From contig NZ_CP107036.1 in assembly GCF_029542085.1 (NCBI RefSeq), forward strand, positions 1,612,001 to 1,676,000: a DNA stretch of 64,000 nucleotides. Direction: 5' to 3'. Below, piece after piece: positions 27,971 to 37,048 of the stretch. How positions within the stretch are numbered: the stretch's first letter is position 1; every line of letters starts with the position of its first letter. The stretch comes from Sphingobacterium sp. ML3W. GTDB taxonomy: Bacteria > Bacteroidota > Bacteroidia > Sphingobacteriales > Sphingobacteriaceae. Below the pieces are notes generated by a model. The model was not told where the DNA came from. It was given only the letters and a program-made list of their open reading frames with translations, and ran no database searches. A program made the translations under genes and the position numbers.

Positions 27971-28702
27971 TTACCAGGGTAAAAGTTCACCGTCTTGGGA
28001 AAATGTGCCTGTAGGTCCATCGTCATCTAGCAGAGCTAATGAAACACCTGTTCTAGCACCTTCTTGAGGCGTAAGTGGAGCCTGCTCTGAACCGATGGAA
28101 GTCTGTACCCATCCCGGATTCGCTGCGTTAACTTTTATATTTGTCTCACGAAGTGCATCGGCTAAAAAAACTGTAAACTGGTTAAGAGCTGTTTTTGAAG
28201 CACTATATGCGTAAGGCTTTAGATCAAAAAGCCAATGGGATTCATCCAAATGGGCAGCGAAAGACCCAGAAACACTGCTGATGTTGACGATACGCCCAGC
28301 CTTGCTTTTTTTAATCAACGGTAATAATGCCTGAGTCAGCTCCACTGTACCAAAATAATTGATGTCAAAAGTATCCCGAAGGATCTGCATCGGAACAGTT
28401 TCAATGTTGTTTCCAAACCACGAGCTGTCCAAAAATACAGCGGCATTGTTGACCAGAATATCTAATGTTCCATAATCATTTTCAATAAGATTCCTAACAT
28501 TTTCTATATCAGCCGAATGACTGATATCTAGTTTCATATAGGTCACATCTAGCGAATGACCTCGAAGTTTCTCTTCTGCCCTTTTACCGTCATTTTCATT
28601 CCTTGCCCCTAATAAAACCTTGATGTTCTGTTGTGCTAGCTGTTTGGCTGTTTCAAAACCAATCCCTTTATTGGCTCCTGTTACTAATGCTATCTTTGTC
28701 AT
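27971..28702 (-). CDS. SDR-family NAD(P)-dependent oxidoreductase
   Basis: This 243-residue classical SDR has the cofactor motif VTGANKGIGFETAKQLAQQ near residues 7-25 and ILVNNAAVF. The catalytic serine is in VNISSVSGSFA, and the active-site pair is in YAYSASKTALNQF (YxxxK). The C-terminal segment DDDGPTGTFSQDGE resembles the SDR at 16440, so both are from the same carbonyl-reductase-like branch. It is downstream of the AraC gene at 28825 (122-base gap, same strand), and ends near a strong terminator at 27881-27920. Confidence 0.93.
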   Translation of the reverse strand: MTKIALVTGANKGIGFETAKQLAQQNIKVLLGARNENDGKRAEEKLRGHSLDVTYMKLDISHSADIENVRNLIENDYGTLDILVNNAAVFLDSSWFGNNIETVPMQILRDTFDINYFGTVELTQALLPLIKKSKAGRIVNISSVSGSFAAHLDESHWLFDLKPYAYSASKTALNQFTVFLADALRETNIKVNAANPGWVQTSIGSEQAPLTPQEGARTGVSLALLDDDGPTGTFSQDGELLPW

Positions 28703-28824
28703 ATAAAATCTTTTAAATTACTATGTAAAGGTAGAACGAAAGGTATAATCGGAGCTAGCGTAATTAAAACCAATCCTTACTAAAATCAAACTTACTAGAC
28801 TGGTTTAAAGCACACAACTATTCC

Positions 28825-29730
28825 TTATTTCAATTTCCGGTATCCCGTAGGAGAAGTGTTCGCATGTTTTTTAAAAAACAGATTGAAATGAGATGGTTCT
28901 TCGAAACCGAGTGCGGATGAAATTTCTGCAATTTGCCAATTGGTTAACTTTAATAGAATTTTTGCTTCTTGTACAAGTCGTGCTGCGATAATATCACTTA
29001 CGGTCCTACCCTTGGATAATTTCACCTGTCTATTGAGGTAATTCGGATGCAGAGCCAATCCATCCGCAAAATCCTTTGAGGTTTTTAATTTTATAATGTC
29101 TTGTGGTGATTCTATCGGAAATTGTGATTCTAACAATCTGATAAAGGAGCAAGCGATAACCTCAGCCGTATTATTTGTTTTTACAAATAAGTTGGCCGCT
29201 TCGAGCTTTTGAGCATTGAAAATGATTTCCAGCAGATAGTTGCGTAAAAGATTGACTTTAAAGTCGCTGTCAGCTTTTGATTCGTTATCTATTTTAGTGT
29301 AAATAGTGATAATGTTTTTTGTCTGCGCATCAGTGAGGGAATAGATATTCTGCCTTCCAGGTTTATAGATTGGAAATTCGAGCAAACGATATCCACTGTT
29401 CGCTTTGGTGATGAATTCTTCTTTAAATATGCAGCTAAATCCTTTATAATCATCATCCATAGCGTGTATCCCAAAAGGTATTTTGGTAGTCGTGAAAAGT
29501 AAAGAGTTCCCAGAGATCTCAATGTTCCGGTCCTCAAATTCAAGATTATAATTACCCTGAAGTAAAGTAGCAGTGTAAAATATTTTACGACTATACTCAA
29601 AAGGAAACAAAATGGTATTTGCTGTACTAAGGTCAACTATATTAAAGGCATCTGCGTCACTTGCTTTTCTATCTGTTTTTACAACATTGTCTTGAAATGT
29701 TTCGGACAATATTCCATCAGAAATTTTCAT
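28825..29730 (-). CDS. AraC-family transcriptional regulator
   Basis: This 301-residue regulator has a C-terminal DNA-binding domain. FADGLALHPNYLNRQVKLSK is followed by QIAEISSALGFEEPSHFNLF and the terminal SPTGYRKLK. The N-terminal half shows the cupin-like region with GISGNSLL-type strands. I use the ATG at 29728-29730 (MKISDG), since the longer frame starts at a TTG. It lies immediately upstream of an SDR on the same strand. Confidence 0.9.
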   Translation of the reverse strand: MKISDGILSETFQDNVVKTDRKASDADAFNIVDLSTANTILFPFEYSRKIFYTATLLQGNYNLEFEDRNIEISGNSLLFTTTKIPFGIHAMDDDYKGFSCIFKEEFITKANSGYRLLEFPIYKPGRQNIYSLTDAQTKNIITIYTKIDNESKADSDFKVNLLRNYLLEIIFNAQKLEAANLFVKTNNTAEVIACSFIRLLESQFPIESPQDIIKLKTSKDFADGLALHPNYLNRQVKLSKGRTVSDIIAARLVQEAKILLKLTNWQIAEISSALGFEEPSHFNLFFKKHANTSPTGYRKLK

Positions 29731-29898
29731 ATACAAAAATAGTTAAAATTTGTCCATGACTTTGTAAATCTTCTCGTTCGAGATAAAGAAAAAACTATTT
29801 GTCAGGGGATAAATTGGGCGTAAATCTAATAGCTCTTCCATTTAAATGGCATATAGATATTACGCAAAATCAGTGAAGTGAAAATGTGATAAGTCTTG

Positions 29899-30900
29899 CT
29901 ATTTTATTTTTACCACAATCTTTCCCTTTGCTCTTCCACTTGCCACGTGGTTCAGAGCCTCATTCGTTTGCGAAAATGGATAAACCTTATCTACAACAAT
30001 TTTAATTGTTCCATCTTCAATAAGCTTCGTGATTTGTGCAAGCTGTTTTCCACTTGATTTCATGAACAGGAACTCATAATCAATACCTCGTCTTTTTGCT
30101 TTTTTCCTCACTCCGAAACTAAGAAGTGATAATACTGAAGCAATGATCCATGAAGCGCCAATTTCCTGTGCAAATGTTGGTGTTGGAGGACCTGAGATAG
30201 AAATTACCTTACCTCCTTTTCTTACTACATTTAGAGACTTCTTCAACGTCTTGTTGTCTTGGCTATTTAATACCAAATCGTAGTTCTTCAACATTGTTTC
30301 AAAATCCTGTGTTTTATAGTCAATTAAAACATCTGCTCCTAACTCCTGAAGCATTGGGAAACTTGTTTTTCCAGCTGTAGTGGCAACAGTGGCACCTAAA
30401 TATTTTGCCAACTGAATGGCAAAAGTTCCAACTCCTCCGGAGCCAGCCTGTATAAAAACTTTTTGTCCTTTCTTTAACTTCCCTATTTCTACTAAAGCTT
30501 GCCAAGCGGTCAAAGCCACGAGCGGAACACCAGCTGCTTCGTTCATGGAAAGATTTTTTGGTTTTAAGGCCAAATCATTTTCGTCAACAGCTAAGTATTC
30601 GGCAAAGGTTCCGATGTGACGATCGGAAGGACGGGCGTAAACCTCATCTCCCATTTTAAACGTTGTAACCTTTGAACCTGTTTCGATTACAATACCCGCC
30701 AAATCATGTCCCAGAATAAATGGTGTTTTATAGGGTAAGATCATTTTGAATTCACCTGACAGAATTTTAGTATCCAACTGATTGAGGCCTGCCGCATAGA
30801 TCTCAATCATGACCTCGTTCTCGCCGAGCGTGGGTTTACTAACTTCACGGAATGATAACTCCTCTTTCTTACCATAGTTTCGAACTACAAATGCTTTCAT
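29899..30900 (-). CDS. MDR-superfamily NADPH:quinone-reductase-like enzyme
   Basis: This 333-residue medium-chain dehydrogenase/reductase belongs to the zinc-free quinone-reductase branch. The catalytic fold begins MKAFVVRNYGKKEELSFREV, with GHDLAGIVIETG near residues 64-75, VALTAWQAL, and the nucleotide-binding GSGGVGTFAIQLAKYLGATV near residues 151-170. The zinc-ligand cysteines of alcohol dehydrogenases are absent. It should reduce quinones or enones with NADPH. The longer frame adds nine residues; the ATG at 30898-30900 fits the family start. The SDR and old yellow enzyme genes lie upstream on the same strand. Confidence 0.92.
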   Translation of the reverse strand: MKAFVVRNYGKKEELSFREVSKPTLGENEVMIEIYAAGLNQLDTKILSGEFKMILPYKTPFILGHDLAGIVIETGSKVTTFKMGDEVYARPSDRHIGTFAEYLAVDENDLALKPKNLSMNEAAGVPLVALTAWQALVEIGKLKKGQKVFIQAGSGGVGTFAIQLAKYLGATVATTAGKTSFPMLQELGADVLIDYKTQDFETMLKNYDLVLNSQDNKTLKKSLNVVRKGGKVISISGPPTPTFAQEIGASWIIASVLSLLSFGVRKKAKRRGIDYEFLFMKSSGKQLAQITKLIEDGTIKIVVDKVYPFSQTNEALNHVASGRAKGKIVVKIK

Positions 30901-31052
30901 AAGTTTTTTTATTGGATAGATTGACAATGCTCTTTTTTATTAACCAATTTATAGGGTTTAGTATTATATTATTTTTTAAGTTCATAACTTCAGAATCTAA
31001 ATATACCGATCACCTTCCATATTTAAATTCAAATGATCCATAGCATTAGTAT

Positions 31053-31781
31053 TTATGCATGCGCTAATTTCGACATTGCCTCACCGATCGCGGTTGCATA
31101 AATCTTGGTTTCTCCAACCGGAATATCAAATAGATTAGTTTCTAATCCAATCAATAGTTCATCCGCCACTTCGCTAGGTTGAATTCCTGCTGCCCCCCCT
31201 ATTTCAGCTGAAAATTCGGTATTTACAAGCGGTGGGTAAACTTCAAAGATCTGGAGATTTTTCTGTTCTTCATAAGTTTGTCTCAAAGCGGTTGTATAGC
31301 TATGTAAAGCTGCTTTCGTAGCTCCATAAGTCGGTAAGAATTTATGACTTCCATATACTGCTATGGACGATACATTCACCACTGCAGACTCTTCTTTTTC
31401 CAGTAAGTGTGGAATCATTAATTCTGTAAAATGGATAATTGCAAAATAGTTGGTATTCATTTCAATCAATGCTTTTTCGTGTGCATTAGTTGTTTCACTC
31501 AGTAGATATCCAAAAGCGGCTCCTGCATTGTTGATGATAATATTAACATCTGCATGATTCGTTTTCAGGTCTTCTGCAATACGGATCCTGTCTGCTTCCA
31601 TGGATAAATCCCCCTTAATTGCTACCGCATCTCTTAGTTCTGCTAAAGCACTTTGAAGACGTTCTTCATTACGTCCATTGATAATGATTTTATTTCCGGC
31701 AGCATTTAATTTTTTAGCAATTGCCAATCCTATTCCGGCGCTTCCGCCACTGATGAATATTGTATTTCCTGTTGTTTTCAT
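31053..31781 (-). CDS. SDR-family oxidoreductase (DltE-like)
   Basis: This 242-residue SDR has FISGGSAGIGLAIAKKL near residues 9-25 and INNAGAAFGYLLSE. The catalytic serine is in VNVSSIAVYGS and the active-site pair in YGATKAALHSYTTALRQ (YxxxK). It resembles DltE-like atypical SDRs. The stop of the OYE gene is only 37 bases upstream, so the two genes are one transcription unit likely controlled by the TetR gene at 32983. Confidence 0.92.
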   Translation of the reverse strand: MKTTGNTIFISGGSAGIGLAIAKKLNAAGNKIIINGRNEERLQSALAELRDAVAIKGDLSMEADRIRIAEDLKTNHADVNIIINNAGAAFGYLLSETTNAHEKALIEMNTNYFAIIHFTELMIPHLLEKEESAVVNVSSIAVYGSHKFLPTYGATKAALHSYTTALRQTYEEQKNLQIFEVYPPLVNTEFSAEIGGAAGIQPSEVADELLIGLETNLFDIPVGETKIYATAIGEAMSKLAHA

Positions 31782-31818
31782 TTTGATTGAATTTAGTTAA
31801 TGATATTTTTTTATGTAA

Positions 31819-32913
31819 TCAGTTGTTGCTAAGAAAAGGATAATCTATATAGCCCTTTTCTCCGGGTGTATAGAATGTTTCCTGGTCTGGAGCGTTAAGA
31901 GCCGCCCCAGTTTTAAAACGTTCCACAAGATCAGGGTTTGCGATAAAAGGAACTCCAAAAGAAACCAAGTCTGCATAGTTATCTTCTAAAACCTGCGTCG
32001 CTGTCTCTTTATTAAAAGCACGGTTGATAATGATGGTCCCGTTATAAATCTTTCGGAAATGTTTTGCCACCTCCTGAATGGCGTTGTCATTACCACTGAC
32101 ATCTGTAAAAGGTTCTATTAGATGGATATAAGCTAAATCGTAATCATTTAATCGGTTAACGATATAGTCGTAAGTTGCAATTGTTTCGTCATCTACAGCA
32201 ATCCCCATGATTCCGTTTAGCGATGGATTGAGTCGAACACCTACTTTTTTTAGATCAACAGCTTCTTTGATTGCCTCAAGTGTTTCAAAAAGAATTCTAG
32301 CGCGATTTTCCGGTGATCCTCCATATTCATCGATTCTATAATTAGAGTTTTTGCTAAAGAATTGTTGTAAAAGATAGCCATTTGCTCCATGTAGCTCTAC
32401 TCCATCAAAACCTGCCTCGATCGCATTGATAGCCCCCTTTTTGAAATCTTCGACAGTCCGCTTGATATCTTCAACCGTCATTGGCTGTGGGGAAATTGTA
32501 GGCTTAAAACCTGCAGCTGTAAAAGCTTTCTGCTCAGGATTAAAGTCTGAAGGAGCCATAGGTAATCTGCCTTCATGCAAATCGGGATGTGAATATGCTC
32601 CAGTATGCCATAGCTGTGCAAAAATATTACCTCCTTTTGCGTGAACAGCCTTGGTCACCAGCTTCCAACCTGCTATTTGTTCATCCGTGTAAATACCCGG
32701 AACGTTAATAAACCCGATTCCTTCTTCACTGATAAACGTACCTTCGGTAATAATAAGTCCGGCTGTCGCACGCTGTGCATAATAGGTTGCTGTCAGTTCT
32801 GTTGCAACATTGCCCTGACTAGCAGAACGAGCTCTTGTCATAGGAGCCATTACCATTCTGTTATTGAGTTTCTTTCCACTAAGCTCGTAGCTTTCAAATA
32901 ATTTGTTACTCAT
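31819..32913 (-). CDS. Old yellow enzyme family ene-reductase
   Basis: This 364-residue FMN-dependent alkene reductase of the NemA/OYE family reduces activated C=C bonds of enones, nitro compounds or similar electrophiles using NAD(P)H. It begins MSNKLFESYELSGKKLNNRM followed by VMAPMTRARS. GFDGVELHGANGYLLQQFFS (about residues 168-187) carries the flavin/substrate HGAN motif, followed by SNYRIDEYGGSPENRARILF. Near the C-terminus YADLVSFGVPFIANPDL includes the FMN phosphate loop. A palindromic operator, TATACTTTTTAGTATA, lies 33 bases upstream, matching the box at the TetR promoter. Its product and the SDR at 31053 probably respond to the same inducer. Confidence 0.95.
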   Translation of the reverse strand: MSNKLFESYELSGKKLNNRMVMAPMTRARSASQGNVATELTATYYAQRATAGLIITEGTFISEEGIGFINVPGIYTDEQIAGWKLVTKAVHAKGGNIFAQLWHTGAYSHPDLHEGRLPMAPSDFNPEQKAFTAAGFKPTISPQPMTVEDIKRTVEDFKKGAINAIEAGFDGVELHGANGYLLQQFFSKNSNYRIDEYGGSPENRARILFETLEAIKEAVDLKKVGVRLNPSLNGIMGIAVDDETIATYDYIVNRLNDYDLAYIHLIEPFTDVSGNDNAIQEVAKHFRKIYNGTIIINRAFNKETATQVLEDNYADLVSFGVPFIANPDLVERFKTGAALNAPDQETFYTPGEKGYIDYPFLSNN

Positions 32914-32945
32914 ATCTTATTTTGAATTGATTTATAAAATCCTTA

Positions 32946-32969
32946 AAAATATACTTTTTAGTATATTTT
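32946..32969. promoter_or_regulatory. TetR operator upstream of the OYE gene
   Basis: AAAATATACT-TTTT-AGTATATTTT has perfect 10-bp arms and lies between the TetR stop and the OYE start. The same core, TATACTTTTTAGTATA, occurs at the TetR promoter (33611-33666). Repression of the OYE gene by the adjacent TetR protein is the simplest reading. Confidence 0.75.
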
Positions 32970-32982
32970 ATATCAAAAAAAA

Positions 32983-33573
32983 TTACAGTGTATACCGCTC
33001 TAATTCCTTCTTAAGGTCTTTTATAAGTTCGATCATTATTTTTTTAGAATCCATTGTTCTGCTAATGACAATTCCTCCTTCCACTGCTGACAATATTTTA
33101 AAAGCGAAAACTTCGGCATTAAGTTCTTTTGAAAACTCTGCATTAGCGATGCCATCCTTTAAAATAGTTGAAATACCCTGCAAGCCTGTTTTCAGAACTG
33201 TCGCAACTTTCTTTTTAATGGAAGGAAAATGATCATCTGCTTCAACAGCAGTATTAAAAATCGGGCAACCGCCGGAAATATAGGTATCTAGGGGGTTCTT
33301 ATGAAAATCGAGATACAAAAAAATCTTTTCTTTTGCAGTTTTGCCCTGGGAAACAATATCAGCCAGCTTTTGTGACATTTTTTTTAATGAAAAGTCTACA
33401 ACCTGTTCAGATAGATCATCTTTTCCGTTAAAATGTCCATAAATACACCCTTTTGTTAATTTGGTCGCTTCCAAAACCTCATCTATGCTTACACCAGAAA
33501 TTCCCTTCTCATTGTAAAGAGGGCTTGCTGTTTCCAGGATAAATAACTTCGTTTTTTCTGCCTTTGTTAACAT
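32983..33573 (-). CDS. TetR/AcrR-family repressor
   Basis: This 196-residue TetR regulator has an N-terminal helix-turn-helix (about residues 10-55): FILETASPLYNEKGISGVSI followed by VLEATKLTKGCIYGHFNGKD. The C-terminal ligand-binding domain includes ISGGCPIFNTAVEADDHFP, the pattern of AcuR-like repressors. Palindromes at 32946-32969 and 33594-33666 place it in control of both itself and the OYE/SDR genes. The likely inducer is an electrophile that is a substrate of the reductase, by analogy with NemR/NemA. Confidence 0.93.
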   Translation of the reverse strand: MLTKAEKTKLFILETASPLYNEKGISGVSIDEVLEATKLTKGCIYGHFNGKDDLSEQVVDFSLKKMSQKLADIVSQGKTAKEKIFLYLDFHKNPLDTYISGGCPIFNTAVEADDHFPSIKKKVATVLKTGLQGISTILKDGIANAEFSKELNAEVFAFKILSAVEGGIVISRTMDSKKIMIELIKDLKKELERYTL

Positions 33574-33593
33574 TTTCTTATTTTCTACTTTGC

Positions 33594-33666
33594 AAATATA
33601 CTAAAAAGTATATTTCAAAAACAAATAAAATATACTTTTTAGTATATTTTATTTGTTTTTGAAATA
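33594..33666. promoter_or_regulatory. TetR autoregulatory operators inside a 26-bp perfect inverted repeat
   Basis: Directly upstream of the TetR start lies AAATACTAAAAAGTATATTT (33596-33615), followed by a perfect inverted repeat with 26-bp arms and a 4-base TTTT spacer (33611-33666). The centre is TATACTTTTTAGTATA, the same core as the OYE operator. Two overlapping dyads could bind two TetR dimers, or the large repeat could form a cruciform. No transcript end lies here, so a terminator is unlikely. Confidence 0.7.
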
Positions 33667-34143
33667 CAAAACTCTCAAACATCTCGTTTGAGATATATAC
33701 TCAAAACCCTACATATTGATGAAAAATAAAATAAAAAGGGGTTACACTTATCTCTATCATCAGATTCTCAAAGTAAAAATAAAATCCAAAGGTATTTCGC
33801 ATTTTTTTGGTACGTCTTCCATTCTTAAGATACTGTTCGCCTTTAATTTTATTATAGAGCTGATGATGTCAATATAAGTTTTTAAAGTTTATAATGGGCT
33901 ATGGCATATTTGGTTTGAATAGACTAACGGGGAGCCAGAGAATTTTGATACCTGAGGCTAATATCAAAACTTAAGGAGTCTTTTTTTTGCAAACCAAGAG
34001 CGGTGATATCTCGTGTTTATGGTACATGCAATAAAATTTTTCCAAATTTTGGAAAATACTATAAAAAATTGGATGAATTTTGAGATATTGAATTTCCTGA
34101 ATGATATGAATTCATTACAGGTACATGCGACTTAAAATTGAAA
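33667..34143. other. Gene-poor stretch between TetR and FAD monooxygenase
   Basis: About 480 bases with no credible frame. Part of it must carry the promoter of the monooxygenase gene. I see no further copies of the TetR palindrome. Confidence 0.5.
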
Positions 34144-35337
34144 ATGAAGAAAAGAACAATTCTCGTTTCTGGTGCCAGTATAGCTGGCCCCACCCTGGCA
34201 TTCTGGCTACACCGATTTGGTTTTGATGTGACGGTTATCGAACGTGCAGATGAATTAAGGTTGGGAGGTCAAAATATAGATGTCCGGAAAGAAGCACAGC
34301 AGGTAGTTCAGCTAATGGGATTAGAAGATAAGATCCGCCAGGCCAATACCGGGGAACTGGGCGTTTGTTTTGTTAATAAAAACAATCAAATCATAGGATC
34401 TTTTCCAAAGGGAAATTCAGACTTCGGAACAGCTGAACTTGAAATCCTGCGTGGCGATCTGGCAAAAATCCTTTATGACGCAACAAAGGATAGTGTGAAG
34501 TATGTTTTCGGTGATCAGATCATAGACCTAGAGGATCAAGAAGATAAAGTTACCGTCACCTTTAAAAATAGCCTCCAACGTTCCTTTGATCTCGTCATTG
34601 CAGCAGATGGTATCCGTTCCACAACCCGCACTTTAATATTCGGAAATGAACCTGTCGTAAAATATATTGGTGTATATTGCTCATATCTGACCATTCCACG
34701 TATTGAATCGGATACAAAATGGGCTTATTGGTACAATGCTCCAGAATCAAGGGTTATTAACACAAGACCGGACAATGAGGGCACGACCAGAGCATCTTTT
34801 TCCTTTCTGTCATCAGATAATGGATATGAAAAGCTCAATTTAGCTGAGCAAAAAGAAATTCTCAGACAAAAGTTTGCAGATGCTGGGTGGCAGGCTTCCC
34901 GGATGCTTGCTGCATTAGAAGAAAGCAAAGATGTGTACCTGGACGGAATTAGCCAAGTAAAAGCGCCTAGATGGACCAGCGGACGATGCGCCATGGTGGG
35001 AGATGCAGCTTATTGCCCCACCCCTATGACCGGAATGGGCACAAGTCTCTCGATTATTGGCGCTTATATTTTGGCTGGAGAACTGTCTAGGCATAACGAT
35101 CATAAAGAAGCTTTTACTGCTTATGAAAAATTATTGCGGCCTTATGTTGAAGAAATTCAAAACCTCCCTCCTGGTGTGCCTTGGATCGCGCATCCAAAAA
35201 CCAAATTCGGTATCGGACTATTCAATACTGTCATAAGAATTGCTTCTAGCAAAATAGCTAAAAAGGTTTCAAAGCTCTTTACGAAAAAAAAAGAGAAAAC
35301 AACAAAAGAAAGGCTGAATCTACCCATTTATAAGTAA
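34144..35337 (+). CDS. FAD-dependent monooxygenase (TetX/UbiH-like)
   Basis: This 397-residue group A flavoprotein monooxygenase has the FAD-binding ILVSGASIAGPTLAFWLHRF near residues 5-24 and the second FAD motif VIAADGIRSTTR. The third motif is MVGDAAYCPTPMTGMGTSLS near residues 283-302. It uses NAD(P)H and O2 to hydroxylate aromatic or polyketide-like substrates. Close relatives include tetracycline destructases, but the sequence alone does not show that specificity. A basic C-terminal tail (KLFTKKKEKTTKE) is unusual. The frame could begin at TTG 34138; I prefer the ATG at 34144. It is separate from the TetR circuit, facing the other way. Confidence 0.9.
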   Translation: MKKRTILVSGASIAGPTLAFWLHRFGFDVTVIERADELRLGGQNIDVRKEAQQVVQLMGLEDKIRQANTGELGVCFVNKNNQIIGSFPKGNSDFGTAELEILRGDLAKILYDATKDSVKYVFGDQIIDLEDQEDKVTVTFKNSLQRSFDLVIAADGIRSTTRTLIFGNEPVVKYIGVYCSYLTIPRIESDTKWAYWYNAPESRVINTRPDNEGTTRASFSFLSSDNGYEKLNLAEQKEILRQKFADAGWQASRMLAALEESKDVYLDGISQVKAPRWTSGRCAMVGDAAYCPTPMTGMGTSLSIIGAYILAGELSRHNDHKEAFTAYEKLLRPYVEEIQNLPPGVPWIAHPKTKFGIGLFNTVIRIASSKIAKKVSKLFTKKKEKTTKERLNLPIYK

Positions 35338-35936
35338 CACTTAATTAATTATAAACGGGCTATAAAGTAGTATTCCCGCTTTGGCATTATCCAAATTAGA
35401 TTGATTAAATGGACTATTCTCCTCTTTACATCGACCATATATAGAAGCCAGGAGTTAAAAAATTTATGCCTAATTTAGTATATTCATTATGAATAACCGA
35501 TTTTATACGACTTTAGGATGGATAGCAACGGTTACCGTGGCCAATAATCTTAAGGGTGACAAAGGTGACTGGATACAGCCAATGGTTGCTGTAATCAATT
35601 GCACATTCTGAGTCACATACGGACTGCTCAGGAAACCCAAAAAAGACTGGCCGGTTGCAAGAGCCAATATAACGGGAATAATATTCGGTTTTACAGCATT
35701 TCTCACTGCCCTTTAATCCAATACTTTATTTGGGAATACTATGAGAAAATGTTTGGCACTGCAATTCCCTTCGAAAGAATCGGCCATAGCATTATTTACT
35801 GATCAAAATTTAAACAGGCTCTTATAAAAAATAATATCCTGGGAATATTTAATAATTTATTTGGCTCATAAGAACAGTCGAAGTGAAAAGATTCAAAAGT
35901 AGAGATGGAAATTATAGCTTAAAACCAAACGCGGTA
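35338..35936. other. Gene-poor stretch with a weak membrane-like frame
   Basis: This holds about 600 bases between the monooxygenase and the response regulator. A minus-strand frame at 35503-35706 encodes a hydrophobic 67-residue peptide (VILALATGQSFLGFLSS) without family match. I do not call it a gene. Confidence 0.4.
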
Positions 35937-36308
35937 TTAAGATTCATTGTCATAAACAAATCTTCGTATGTAGCTTTCCAGGTCAGTAAGATCAAAAGGT
36001 TTTGCTAAAAAACCGTCCGCTCCGCATGCTATTGAAATACTTCGTCCATCGATATGACCTGAAATCATGATCACCGGCAACTTATTATGTTTAGATGAAC
36101 TCCTGAGATCACGCAGTATCAAATCCCCATTCCGTGCAGCCATATGTATATCCAAAAAAAGTATATCAGCATGTATGCTATCCAACACTTCCATCAGGAC
36201 TAAACTGTTTGCTACAGTTACGACGATCGTATCTTGATCCTCTAGCACCATAGAAAATACATTTAGTATTTCTTTATCATCATCACACACCACAATTTTC
36301 TTTTTCAT
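35937..36308 (-). CDS. Single-domain response regulator
   Basis: This 123-residue CheY-like receiver has IVVCDDDKEILNVFS (acidic pocket), the phosphorylatable aspartate in ADILFLDIHMA, the threonine/serine in MISGHIDG and the lysine in LAKPFDL. It has no output domain, so it acts by protein-protein contact or in a phosphorelay. It lies upstream of nothing obviously linked; a histidine kinase gene is at 37438 on the opposite strand and could be its partner. Confidence 0.88.
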   Translation of the reverse strand: MKKKIVVCDDDKEILNVFSMVLEDQDTIVVTVANSLVLMEVLDSIHADILFLDIHMAARNGDLILRDLRSSSKHNKLPVIMISGHIDGRSISIACGADGFLAKPFDLTDLESYIRRFVYDNES

Positions 36309-36366
36309 CTTGATTTTTTTCTATTACTATCGATCGGAGATAACTTTTCAGAGATCATCATTTATA

Positions 36367-36394
36367 AAAAAGGGATCTTACAGACGTAAGATCC
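36367..36394 (-). terminator. Intrinsic terminator of the YciE-like gene
   Basis: GGATCTTAC-AGAC-GTAAGATCC has perfect 9-bp arms. On the minus strand it is followed by a T-run (CCCTTTTTTATAAA), and it sits about 70 bases beyond the stop of the YciE-like gene. Confidence 0.75.
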
Positions 36395-36463
36395 ATCCAT
36401 TTTTTGTCTTTCTGTCGGAGCTGCTCAGAACTTTGCTCGCCTCTCCGTCTTTTTTAATCTCTT

Positions 36464-37048
36464 TTATTTCGCTTGCGTATTGAGGTTAGTATCAGCCAAA
36501 GCAGTTAAATCTGTATCACATTTTTTTTCTTCTGCAAGAGTTTCAAGCAGAAGGTCCAGTGCCTCATTGTATTTCAACACCTTAGCAAATGCGGCGAGTG
36601 TGCCATAAGTGGCAATTTCGTAGTGCTCAACTTTTTGGGCAGCGGCGATAATACCTGCATCTCTAACCGTTCCTTCTTCGGTTTCCTCGATAATGTGTTC
36701 GCCCTCTTCGATCAGTCCGGCCATCGCTGCGCATCGCTCTGCTTTGGGTTTTAACTCTAAACTCTCAAAACACTGTTCCAAGCGTTTCACATGATTTTCA
36801 GTCTCCAAAAGGTGTTTGGAAATTGCTTTTTTTAGCTTATTGGCGGTAGCGTTTTTTTCCATTTTGGGCAATGCTTTTGTCAATGCCTTTTCTGCCCAAT
36901 AAATGTCTTTGAGGCCGTCTTCAAAAAGCTCTGCCAAATCTTTTGCAGCATCCGATGCTACGCGTTTTTTTGTGTTGTCAGTGGATTGCTTGGTCATCGT
37001 TCCATTTTCAGACTTTTCACTTGTGTTACTTTTAGTTGTTGTTGCCAT
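36464..37048 (-). CDS. YciE-like ferritin-fold stress protein (DUF892)
   Basis: This 194-residue protein is a four-helix bundle of the DUF892 family: DLAELFEDGLKDIYWAEKAL near residues 39-58, then AISKHLLETENHVKRLEQCF, GLIEEGEHIIEETEEGTVRD and AQKVEHYEIATYGTLAAFAK. It keeps the glutamate/histidine pairs (EHY) needed for a di-iron or ligand site. A low-complexity, hydrophilic N-terminal arm rich in Thr, Ser and Lys (TTTKSNTSEKSENG) is unusual. Family members are induced in stationary phase or osmotic and oxidative stress. A terminator follows at 36367-36394. Confidence 0.9.
   Translation of the reverse strand: MATTTKSNTSEKSENGTMTKQSTDNTKKRVASDAAKDLAELFEDGLKDIYWAEKALTKALPKMEKNATANKLKKAISKHLLETENHVKRLEQCFESLELKPKAERCAAMAGLIEEGEHIIEETEEGTVRDAGIIAAAQKVEHYEIATYGTLAAFAKVLKYNEALDLLLETLAEEKKCDTDLTALADTNLNTQAK

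Noticed and set aside
35503..35802. Minus- and plus-strand short frames in the gap after the monooxygenase
   Set aside because: They overlap each other antisense, have no family match and no clear start context.
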